From Acidobacteriota bacterium (lineage in GTDB: Bacteria > Acidobacteriota > Terriglobia > Terriglobales > Acidobacteriaceae): a DNA stretch of 64,000 bases. The notes under the pieces are model-generated. The model did not search any database and was not told the DNA's origin. It was given only the letters and a program-made list of their open reading frames with translations. Below are positions 42,667-49,685 of this stretch, one piece after another. A program made the translations under genes and the position numbers. Position 1 is the first letter of the stretch; each line of letters begins with the position of its first letter. The DNA lies in the NCBI GenBank assembly GCA_023410055.1, contig JAEYQK010000039.1, positions 100,931 to 164,930 of the forward strand. Direction: 5' to 3'.

Positions 42667-44139
42667 ATGGCGAACTGCATCAAGTGTGGACGTCAACTTC
42701 CGCTGCTAACTTTCGGCAAACATCGCAACGTCTGCAAGTGGTGCGTCGAGTACGAAGCCATGCAGGAGAACGGTGTCGACGACGACGCCCGCCAGCCGGT
42801 CATGCCGACTCCCTGGTCGCAGAGTTCCGCCACGGACTCCATGCTGATGACCAAGATCTTCGCCGGCGTCTGCGCCGCCGTCTTCATCGGTATGGCTCTT
42901 GCGAGCGAAGGCAAGGCGATCATGGATCCGTCGGGATATCTGCTGGTGGGCTGGGGGGCCAATTACGGTCCACTGACTCTCTCGGGCGATTGGTGGCGTC
43001 TGTTTACCTGCATGTTCGTTCACGGCAGCATCATCCACATCGCCCTGAACATGTGGTGTCTCTGGAGCCTCGGAGCGCTGGCCGAATCGCTCTACGGCCA
43101 TTGGACCTTCGCCGCCGTCTACATCCTCAGTGGCTTGGCGGGCAGCCTCGTAAGTGTCGCTCACAATCCCTTCGTTCTCAGCGTTGGAGCATCTGGCGCC
43201 GTATTCGGAGTTGCCGGCGCGCTCATTGCATCACTCAAACTTGGCAACTTCTCGTTACCTCAGGCACACGTAAAGGCCGTTCTCAGCAGCGTTGTCAGCT
43301 TTGCGGTTTACAACCTTATCTTCGGCGCCATGTGGAGGGGGATCGATAATGCCGCCCACATCGGTGGATTAGTTGCCGGCTTGATCATGGGTGCGCTCAT
43401 CGCCTTTGCGGCTTCAGAGCGTGAACATATTGTTCGAAGAATCACGGTCCTTACTGCGGTTGCGATGCTCATCTTCGGTGGCGGCTACTGGTTGAACCGG
43501 GCTAAAGGCGAACAAGCACGTCGCGATCGCATAAGCTTGTTGATTGCGCTAAAGATGTACGACAAGGCTGCCGTAGATCTTGAAAAGAAGGTCGCTGCTA
43601 ACCCAAAAGACGTCCTCGCTCACCTTCAGCTTGCCTGGGTTTACGAAAAGCAGGATCGCCCGGCCGATCAGGAAAGCGAACTGAAACAGGCGCTGGCCCT
43701 CCCCGCTTCCGATGAAGTCATGACGGGTACGCGTATCGAGCTAGGCATTCTCTACGCCAAGCAGAAACGCGACGAGGACGCAAAGAAACTCTACACCGAC
43801 GCACTTGTTGCCAATCCCAAGGACTTTGGTGCGCACCTCGGACTTGGATTCCTGCTGTATACCCAGAAGGATTATGCCGGTGCCGTTCAACAGCTTGAAA
43901 TGGTGGCCCAGGCAAATCCACAAACTCACGGCTTGTATTACAACCTCGGCAATTCCTATGCCGGGTTGAAGAAGTACGATGAGGCGATCGCCGCCTATCG
44001 CAAGGCGCAGCAGATCGATAACGACGACGCCGACATCGAAACTGCCCTGGCCGAAGCCTATGAAGCTAAAGGCATGACACAGCAAGCGGAAGCAGCTCGG
44101 AAGGCAGCCCAAACGATGCGAAACTCCGATCAGGACTAG
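42667..44139 (+). CDS. rhomboid protease with zinc ribbon and TPR repeats
   Basis: 490 residues from the ATG at 42667; the frame is open to 42322 inside ruvA. Residues 4-26 form a CxxC-x15-CxxC zinc ribbon. Residues about 60-255 are a rhomboid domain with HGSIIHIALNMW (Asn128), catalytic Ser176 in GASGAVFG and His231 in NAAHIGG. Residues about 290-490 hold about five TPR repeats (YEKQDRPADQESELKQAL, LYYNLGNSYAGLKKYDEAIAAYRKAQQID). It cuts substrate helices within the membrane; the TPR tail likely binds partners in the cytoplasm. Confidence 0.92.
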   Translation: MANCIKCGRQLPLLTFGKHRNVCKWCVEYEAMQENGVDDDARQPVMPTPWSQSSATDSMLMTKIFAGVCAAVFIGMALASEGKAIMDPSGYLLVGWGANYGPLTLSGDWWRLFTCMFVHGSIIHIALNMWCLWSLGALAESLYGHWTFAAVYILSGLAGSLVSVAHNPFVLSVGASGAVFGVAGALIASLKLGNFSLPQAHVKAVLSSVVSFAVYNLIFGAMWRGIDNAAHIGGLVAGLIMGALIAFAASEREHIVRRITVLTAVAMLIFGGGYWLNRAKGEQARRDRISLLIALKMYDKAAVDLEKKVAANPKDVLAHLQLAWVYEKQDRPADQESELKQALALPASDEVMTGTRIELGILYAKQKRDEDAKKLYTDALVANPKDFGAHLGLGFLLYTQKDYAGAVQQLEMVAQANPQTHGLYYNLGNSYAGLKKYDEAIAAYRKAQQIDNDDADIETALAEAYEAKGMTQQAEAARKAAQTMRNSDQD

Positions 44140-44154
44140 CGCTCATTTTGAAGG

Positions 44155-44198
44155 CGACTAGATCATCCGCTCATCCGATCAACAACTCATTCGCTCCA
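44155..44198 (+). repeat. degenerate ATCCGATC repeat
   Basis: ACTAGATCATCCGCTCATCCGATCAAC resembles elements at 58473-58496 and 58574-58594. It lies in the short gap before the TauE gene. Confidence 0.4.
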
Positions 44199-44230
44199 GC
44201 AGCTCTGGTAACCTAGAGCTGACGCAGTCC

Positions 44231-45049
44231 ATGACCCCGATTCAAGGCCTATTTCTGTTTTCCGTAGCACTCGTTGCCGGCGCGCTGAACTCCGTCGCCG
44301 GTGGCGGTGGATTCCTCGCGTTCCCGGCCTTGTTGTTTACCGGCATGCCGCCGATCAACGCGAACGCCACCAACACGGCGGCGATGTGGCCCGGCACCGC
44401 GGCCAGCGTCGCAGCCTATCGCGGCGAGATCATGGGCTATCGGAAGATCTTCGTTCCGTTGATGGTTACTGGCATCATTGGCGGCTTGGTCGGAGCCAAC
44501 GTCCTGCTGCGCATGGAGCAGACGACGTTCATGAACATGGTGCCGTGGCTGCTATTAGTCGCGACCATGCTGTTCATGTTCAGCGGCAGCATCACCAAGC
44601 GCATTGGCATTCTGACGCCGGAAGGCGAGTCGCCCTCGCGCATGGTCGTCGTGACCAGCGCCGCGATTCAACTCGGCGTAGGCCTGTATATCGGCTTCTT
44701 CGGTGCGGGCGCTGGCATTCTGATGATGGCGCTGTTTGCGATCATGGGCGTGCGCAGCATTCATTCCATCAACGGTCTGAAGACGCTGCTGGCCACGATC
44801 ACCAACGGTATGGCCCTGCTGACGTTTCTGTTCGCAAAAGCCATCATCTGGCCGCAAGCGGTTCTGATGATCGCAGGCGCAACGATCGGTGGCTACGGCG
44901 GAGCCTGGTACGCCCAGAAACTGCCCGCCCGCTACGTGCGCTGGTTTGCCATCGCAGTCGGCATCAGCATGACAGTCTGCTTCTTCGTCCGCACGCGCGG
45001 CAGTTGGGAGTGGATGCTAGCGCTCTTCAACGGTCTCAAAGTCGGGTGA
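44231..45049 (+). CDS. TauE/SafE family anion exporter
   Basis: 272 residues with about eight helices. The family motifs are GALNSVAGGGGFLAFPALLF near residue 20 and VGLYIGFFGAGAGILMMALF near residue 155, and NATNTAAMWPG is also typical. It is not closely similar to the TauE protein at 12602. The last 33 bases overlap the end of the convergent C26 hydrolase gene, so the two genes are tail to tail. The substrate is unknown. Confidence 0.92.
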   Translation: MTPIQGLFLFSVALVAGALNSVAGGGGFLAFPALLFTGMPPINANATNTAAMWPGTAASVAAYRGEIMGYRKIFVPLMVTGIIGGLVGANVLLRMEQTTFMNMVPWLLLVATMLFMFSGSITKRIGILTPEGESPSRMVVVTSAAIQLGVGLYIGFFGAGAGILMMALFAIMGVRSIHSINGLKTLLATITNGMALLTFLFAKAIIWPQAVLMIAGATIGGYGGAWYAQKLPARYVRWFAIAVGISMTVCFFVRTRGSWEWMLALFNGLKVG

Positions 45050-45832
45050 CGACGTGCGCGGATGCGCATGCCACTTGCGCGCCGCCTCGACAAATGCGCT
45101 GAAGATCGCGCGCGAGTAAGCGTCTGAATCAAACGTGCGCTCCGGATGCCACTGCACTCCGAGCACAAAGTGATCGTCTGACGTGCCCTCAAGGGCTTCG
45201 ATGACGTCATCTTTCGCGCTCCACGCGACTACGCGCAGACCGTCGCCCGGCGTTTCAACCGCCTGATGGTGACTCGTGTTCGTGGTGATCAGCAAAGGTG
45301 ATTGGTTTACTCGCTGGTGCCCCACGTTCGCGGAGCTAACGTGGGGAACTCCCGTCAAACCAAGCATTCCCGCCAACTTCGAATCAGGCGCCACTCTCAC
45401 TTCGTGGTAGATCTCTTCGTCATCACCTTTGCTGTGCTGAACGCCCGTTTCAAGATGCTGGATCAGCGTTCCGGTACGCCAGACGTTCAGGCCCTGAATG
45501 CCGAAGCAGACACCGAGCAGCGGCTTGTACATGTTGTAGGCATCTTGCAGCAGAAGCTCATCGGCATTGTCACGCGCAGGATCAGCGGGCGCAGTTCTAG
45601 CGTGCCGTTGCTGTCCATACCGCTCAGGATTGATGTCGGCGGGACTGCCCGGCAGCAGCACTCCATCGCAAGTCATGGCAATGCGCATGATCTCCGAGTT
45701 GGGCACGGTCACGGGAATCTCAACCGCAGTACCGCCAGCAAGTTCAACTGCATGAACGTACTGCGGAGTGCATCGCTGAACGAAGTCGACCTTGGTAGAG
45801 TGCGCTTGAGGAAGAGCGATTCGAGGGCGCAT
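45017..45832 (-). CDS. class C26 glutamine amidotransferase-like hydrolase
   Basis: 271 residues. The fold and motifs are those of gamma-glutamyl-GABA hydrolase/PuuD-type proteins: DGVLLPGSPADINPERYG, the nucleophile cysteine in LLGVCFGIQGLNVWRTGTLIQHL near residue 118, HHQAV and the catalytic histidine in VQWHPE near residue 231. It would hydrolyse gamma-glutamyl amides. A palindromic repeat (45320-45346) is read in frame as VPHVSSANVGHQ between LGL and NTSHHQAV, a position where homologues have a short loop. TAAAAT ends six bases before the ATG. Confidence 0.87.
   Translation of the reverse strand: MRPRIALPQAHSTKVDFVQRCTPQYVHAVELAGGTAVEIPVTVPNSEIMRIAMTCDGVLLPGSPADINPERYGQQRHARTAPADPARDNADELLLQDAYNMYKPLLGVCFGIQGLNVWRTGTLIQHLETGVQHSKGDDEEIYHEVRVAPDSKLAGMLGLTGVPHVSSANVGHQRVNQSPLLITTNTSHHQAVETPGDGLRVVAWSAKDDVIEALEGTSDDHFVLGVQWHPERTFDSDAYSRAIFSAFVEAARKWHAHPRTSSPDFETVEER
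45320..45346. repeat. dispersed palindrome inside the C26 hydrolase gene
   Basis: CCCCACGTT and AACGTGGGG arms around CGCGGAGCT. The first 16 bases GGTGCCCCACGTTCGC are identical to the copy at 60873-60888. It is read in frame and lengthens a loop of the protein. Confidence 0.8.
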
Positions 45833-45838
45833 AAAGCG

Positions 45839-45844
45839 ATTTTA
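45839..45844 (-). promoter_or_regulatory. -10-like hexamer of the C26 hydrolase gene
   Basis: TAAAAT on the minus strand (five of six bases) ends six bases before the ATG at 45832. No Shine-Dalgarno sequence is visible. Confidence 0.5.
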
Positions 45845-45856
45845 GCTGATGATTTC

Positions 45857-45938
45857 TTTGATTTGATGATTTGTTGATCTGATCCTGGAGCGCTGAAATT
45901 CAGATCAGTAAATCAACACATCAACAAATCATCAAATT
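45857..45938. repeat. long AT-rich inverted repeat
   Basis: Arms built on GATTTGATGATTTGTTGAT (left) and ATCAACAAATCATCAAATT (right) face each other across about 30 bases. The arms are internally repetitive. The element lies between two genes transcribed leftward. It could end the acyltransferase-side transcript or be a relic of a mobile element. Confidence 0.6.
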
Positions 45939-45941
45939 CGT

Positions 45942-46733
45942 TCAAGCTCCGCTGGCCGCTGCTTTTCTCGGATCTTCAACCTGTGCATTGCGGTAGTAGA
46001 GCTCTTCAACCGCGTGCTGCACTCGCTGGCAGAGAGCGTCCATGTCGCGCAAGCCGTAGCCGGCGGTAGCGATCGGATCGCCGATCATGAGCTTGATCGG
46101 CCGCGGTCGAATGTGAAACGTATTCATCGGCAGGATCTCGTACGTCCCGACCAGCGCCAGCGGAATGATGTCGACCTTCGCTTTGATAGCGATGAAAAAC
46201 GCACCACTCAGAAAAGGCTGTATTTGGCCGTTAGCGGAACGTCCGCCCTCAGGAAAGATCACCAGCGGCATACCCGAGCGCAGGGTGTTGATGGAGCGCT
46301 TCAGGCTGCGAACCGAGCTGCCCGGATTGTCCTGATCGATCGGCAGCTGTCCGGAACGCCGCAGATGCCACCCGAGGAAGGGGTACCGGAACAGCTCTTT
46401 CTTCGCCATGATCCGGAACTGGGGCAACTGAGTGTAAAGAGTTGGAATATCTAGAGCCGAGATGTGGTTGACGGCGAAAACACACGCGCCGCAATTCAGG
46501 AGCGACTTGTCTCCGACAATTTCAACCGGGCATAGGCACGTCTTCAGAATCAGCCACGACCAGGTGCGCGCGAACCAATGCTGCATGCGCCCGTCGCGGT
46601 CCACCAACGACGATAGCAATGACAGAATCGCCATCACCATCGTATAGACGTAGATCAGCGGGTCGAAAATGAACATCGACCGAAACCAGCTAAGCCGGTC
46701 TGCAAACTTGGAATTGGGACTGGCCGAAGACAA
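45942..46733 (-). CDS. lysophospholipid acyltransferase (PlsC family)
   Basis: 263 residues. Two hydrophobic segments near the N-terminus are followed by the PlsC acyltransferase motifs: HISALD (the HX4D active site) in NHISALDIPTLY near residue 93, and FPEGGRSANGQIQPF near residue 160. It transfers an acyl chain to the sn-2 position of 1-acyl-glycerol-3-phosphate or a related lysolipid in the inner membrane. It is followed by folC downstream on the other side of a 37-base gap, with both on the minus strand. Confidence 0.92.
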   Translation of the reverse strand: MSSASPNSKFADRLSWFRSMFIFDPLIYVYTMVMAILSLLSSLVDRDGRMQHWFARTWSWLILKTCLCPVEIVGDKSLLNCGACVFAVNHISALDIPTLYTQLPQFRIMAKKELFRYPFLGWHLRRSGQLPIDQDNPGSSVRSLKRSINTLRSGMPLVIFPEGGRSANGQIQPFLSGAFFIAIKAKVDIIPLALVGTYEILPMNTFHIRPRPIKLMIGDPIATAGYGLRDMDALCQRVQHAVEELYYRNAQVEDPRKAAASGA

Positions 46734-46770
46734 ACAGACTTACTCCCGTTTTCGGATTCGTGCCGCGGGT

Positions 46771-48105
46771 CTACGCCCCGAGCCGCGCTAGTGCTTCACC
46801 AACAATGTAGATCGAACCGGCGACGACGACCAGAGGAACAGCAGCACTGGCACTTCCTGGCGCGGCCAGTTCGCTGGCGCGCCGGAGCGCGGCTGCAACG
46901 TTGGCTTCTTCGATTATATCGGTAGTGATGCGATCGGCGGCGTCGCGGATTTCTTCCGGCGTCGCTGAGCGCGGATTGTCCGCCGGGGTGACTATCACGT
47001 GTTTCGCAATGGGGAAGAGAATCTGCGTGACCTCGGTGACGGCCTTGTCGCGCATCATGCCGAAGACCAGTGTTATCTCGCGATCCGGGAAGCGTTCACT
47101 CAGCGCCGACCGCAGCGCCCATGCTCCCGCAGGATTGTGCGCACCGTCTAGGACAATCTCCGGCCTGTTTCCCGCAGCAGCGATAATCTGGAACCGCCCT
47201 CGCCAGCGGGTTTCGCGGATGCCCGCTTCAATATCTCGTGGAGCGATACTAACGCCTGCCCGGTTCAGCTCCTCGGCCGTGCCGATTGCCAGCGCGATGT
47301 TGCGCAACTGATGTCGTCCGGCCAGCGGTGAATCAACCTTGATTTGCTTGCCCATCACATCGAGTGAGTAGCAGTTGCGTTCGCGGTGAGCCGCTCCCGG
47401 TGACACCGGTGGAACGTACTGCACCGGGCTCACCAGCCGCGCGCCGCGTTCCAGCGCCGTATTGCCGATTACCGCATTCGCCTCGGGATGCTGCGGCAGA
47501 GTAATGACAACACCGTCGGAACGAATGATGCCCGCCTTCTCGCAAGCAATCTCCGTGATGGTGTTGCCGAGGTACTTCTGATGATCGAGCGAGATGTCTG
47601 TTATGACCGAGACCAGTGGATCGACAACGTTGGTCGCGTCCAAGCGGCCGCCCATCCCGACTTCGAGAACGGCGACTTCGACGCCAGCCTCAGCAAAGTG
47701 CTGAAGCGCCATCGCCGTCAGCATCTCGAAGAAACTTGGATGCCACGGCAGTGCGCCAGCTGCGACGAGCTTCTGCGCGGCAGCTTCGACGCGTTCGTAA
47801 GCTTGCGCAAAATCATCGTTTGCGATCTCCTCGCCGTCAACGCGGATGCGCTCGTTGATCGTGACAAGATGGGGCGAAGTGTACAGCCCGGTTCGATGTC
47901 CTGCCGCGCGAATGATCGAAGCGAGTGTTGCGGCCGTGGATCCCTTGCCGTTGGTGCCCGCGATCAGCACGCTCTTGAACCGCCGCTCGGGATTCCCAAT
48001 CTCGCGCAGCAGCACGCGAACGTATTCAAGGTCGAACTTGTGCGAGGCTCCGCTCAGCTCGTGGCCGAGTTTGTACAACTGCGAAATGGCGTGATCGTAG
48101 GACAA
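46771..48105 (-). CDS. folC: bifunctional folylpolyglutamate/dihydrofolate synthase
   Basis: 444 residues from a TTG at 48105. The Mur-ligase-like ATP site is VLIAGTNGKGSTAATLASI near residue 45, ISLDHQKYLG and VLDGAHNPAGAWAL are the second and third conserved blocks, and VTPADNPRSATPEEI is in the C-terminal domain. It adds glutamates to folate (and may also make dihydrofolate). A tandem GTACTCA repeat lies directly upstream of the start, so no ribosome site is visible. Confidence 0.94.
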   Translation of the reverse strand: MSYDHAISQLYKLGHELSGASHKFDLEYVRVLLREIGNPERRFKSVLIAGTNGKGSTAATLASIIRAAGHRTGLYTSPHLVTINERIRVDGEEIANDDFAQAYERVEAAAQKLVAAGALPWHPSFFEMLTAMALQHFAEAGVEVAVLEVGMGGRLDATNVVDPLVSVITDISLDHQKYLGNTITEIACEKAGIIRSDGVVITLPQHPEANAVIGNTALERGARLVSPVQYVPPVSPGAAHRERNCYSLDVMGKQIKVDSPLAGRHQLRNIALAIGTAEELNRAGVSIAPRDIEAGIRETRWRGRFQIIAAAGNRPEIVLDGAHNPAGAWALRSALSERFPDREITLVFGMMRDKAVTEVTQILFPIAKHVIVTPADNPRSATPEEIRDAADRITTDIIEEANVAAALRRASELAAPGSASAAVPLVVVAGSIYIVGEALARLGA

Positions 48106-48112
48106 GTTGTCG

Positions 48113-48138
48113 GTACTCAGTACTCAGTACTCAGTGAC
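48113..48138 (+). repeat. GTACTCA tandem repeat, left arm
   Basis: GTACTCA is repeated three times in tandem. The complement CTGAGTACCGAGTACTGAGT appears at 48237-48256. The two face each other across about 95 bases between rubrerythrin and folC. Confidence 0.6.
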
Positions 48139-48194
48139 ACCGAAATCTCGTTGGTAACGAACGCACGAACATCACCGAAAGTCTAGCTTACAAC

Positions 48195-48224
48195 AACAAA
48201 GAAAGGGCGGCTCCAAGCCGCCCT
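48195..48224 (-). terminator. intrinsic terminator of the rubrerythrin gene
   Basis: Reading the minus strand, GGGCGGCTTGGAGCCGCCC is followed by TTTCTTTGTTG. It lies about 40 bases past the rubrerythrin stop. Confidence 0.85.
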
Positions 48225-48232
48225 CCACAACC

Positions 48233-48262
48233 GAGTACTGAGTACCGAGTACTGAGTACTGA
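48233..48262 (-). repeat. GTACTCA tandem repeat, right arm
   Basis: TGAGTAC-type units in the opposite orientation to the left arm. Together they form an inverted pair about 150 bases long, MITE-like in shape. Confidence 0.6.
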
Positions 48263-48823
48263 TTAACTCACTTCTTCAAACCGCTCACCCGGCGCATTGC
48301 ACACGGGGCATCGGTCAAAGGTTTTCTTGTCCACGGTGAAACCGCACACGCTGCAGACGTAGTAGACGGTCTTCACGGTCGCCTTTTCCAGATTGTTCAG
48401 CAAGCGCGTGTAGAGCCGTGCGTGCTCGATCTCGGCATCAAGCGCCGCCTTGAACGTTCGGACAGCGGCGGTGTTGCCTTCCTTCTCGGCTTCGGCGATG
48501 AACGTGGGATACATCACGTCCTTTTCGTACGTCTCGCCGACGATGGCGGCCTGAAGGTTCTCCTTCGTAGAGCCCACGTGCGGAGTCTCGATGTTTGCGA
48601 CAGGTTCGGCGCCCATGCGCTTGATCACGCGGGCGTGCGATTCGGCGTGAATCTTCTCCGCCTTGGCCGCGGCGCGGAACATGCTCGCCACCTGGTGATA
48701 TCCATCTTCGTCGGCTTTCACGGCAAACGCCGTGTACTTCGCGTTCGCGTTGCTCTCGCCGTTGAATGCTGCCTGCAGGTTCTCAAGTGTCTTGCCACTG
48801 GGTTTGATTCCGGTAGTTGCCAT
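48263..48823 (-). CDS. rubrerythrin
   Basis: 186 residues. The four-helix ferritin-like domain provides the di-iron ligands (GESNANAKYTAFAVKADEDGY, AEKIHAESHARV, VGETYEKDVMYPTF, DAEIEHARLY). The C-terminal rubredoxin-like domain binds one iron through CSVCGF (near residue 160) and CPVCNAPG. It removes hydrogen peroxide or organic peroxides in the cytoplasm, often in anaerobes or microaerophiles. AGGAGATAGAG lies before the ATG. It stands alone, with a terminator. Confidence 0.96.
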   Translation of the reverse strand: MATTGIKPSGKTLENLQAAFNGESNANAKYTAFAVKADEDGYHQVASMFRAAAKAEKIHAESHARVIKRMGAEPVANIETPHVGSTKENLQAAIVGETYEKDVMYPTFIAEAEKEGNTAAVRTFKAALDAEIEHARLYTRLLNNLEKATVKTVYYVCSVCGFTVDKKTFDRCPVCNAPGERFEEVS

Positions 48824-48911
48824 TCTCTATCTCCTCGTATGATTCCCACCAACGAAAACAAATTGTACGGCAAAAACCGCCGCTTTGTCGGTGACCGAAC
48901 TACGCAGGGGA

Positions 48912-48950
48912 GGGCAAATGTCGACGCAAAGGACACTAAGTACGCCAAGG
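48912..48950 (+). repeat. CGCAAAGGA short repeat, copy 2
   Basis: GTCGACGCAAAGGACACT then AAGTACGCCAAGGAAAAC. It parallels the element at 29202-29236. Confidence 0.5.
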
Positions 48951-48991
48951 AAAACACTGAGGACATGGGGGTGCACAGCTCTGTATCCGAG

Positions 48992-49471
48992 CTACTCCCT
49001 ATTCGCCAACTCCTGTAGCTCTTCTCCTTCAACTCGCATCGTCAGCCATTCTCGCATCGTCTTTGCGCCAAGCGAGTGGTAGAAATCGATGGCCGGCTGG
49101 TTCCAGTCGAGAACTTGCCATTGGAAGCGGCCGCAGTTCTGGCGCACTGCTTCTTGCGCAAGTTGGATGAAAATGGCTTTGCCAATGCCGCGTCCGCGAA
49201 ACTCGGGGCGAACGAAGACGTCTTCCACATATAGTCCGGGGCGGCCCTGAAATGTGGAATAGTTGAAGAAGTACAGGCCGAAACCAGCGGGCGCGCCGTC
49301 CCACTCGGCGATGATGCAACGGAACTTCGGTTCGGGTCCCCAGCCGTCACGTAGCAGATCGGCCTCCGTCGCGACAGCCTGATCCAGCAACTTCTCGTAT
49401 TCGGCCAGTTCGCGGATGAATTGCAGGATGAGGGGAATGTCAGCTTTCTCGGCGGGGCGGATTGTCAGCAT
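48992..49471 (-). CDS. GNAT family N-acetyltransferase
   Basis: 159 residues from the ATG at 49471; a longer frame to 49516 runs into a dispersed repeat. The acetyl-CoA site is VFVRPEFRGRGIGKAIFIQLAQEA (motif A RxxGxG/A), preceded by AEWDGAPAGFGLYFF. The strand order fits Gcn5-related transferases of the diamine or small-molecule acetyltransferase type (FNYSTFQGRPGLYVED). The substrate is unknown. TATAAT ends six bases before the ATG. Confidence 0.92.
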   Translation of the reverse strand: MLTIRPAEKADIPLILQFIRELAEYEKLLDQAVATEADLLRDGWGPEPKFRCIIAEWDGAPAGFGLYFFNYSTFQGRPGLYVEDVFVRPEFRGRGIGKAIFIQLAQEAVRQNCGRFQWQVLDWNQPAIDFYHSLGAKTMREWLTMRVEGEELQELANRE

Positions 49472-49477
49472 GGGGCG

Positions 49478-49483
49478 ATTATA
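49478..49483 (-). promoter_or_regulatory. -10 hexamer of the GNAT gene
   Basis: A perfect TATAAT on the minus strand, ending six bases before the ATG at 49471. This is one of the clearest leaderless signatures in the window. Confidence 0.6.
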
Positions 49484-49488
49484 ACGAC

Positions 49489-49522
49489 CCATCGGGTGAT
49501 CGGGCGATCTGGTCATCGAGCC
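49489..49522 (+). repeat. degenerate CCATCGGG repeat, copy 3
   Basis: CCATCGGGTGATCGGGCGAT then CTGGTCATCGAG. It is nearly identical to copy 2 at 17733-17771 (minus strand). It lies just upstream of the GNAT promoter. Confidence 0.65.
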
Positions 49523-49685
49523 ATGGCACGTCCGACTCGGTACCCGGATTCGATAAGAAACGGAACAACCGGGTGCGTTGCTTCGTAACCTTTTTCAGGG
49601 CTGCCCGTCCAACTGACGGATAGGTGTGTCTTAGGGTAGGATTTCAGTTCGACCCCATTAAGGGTCACCGTGAGAAAGAGGCAAT

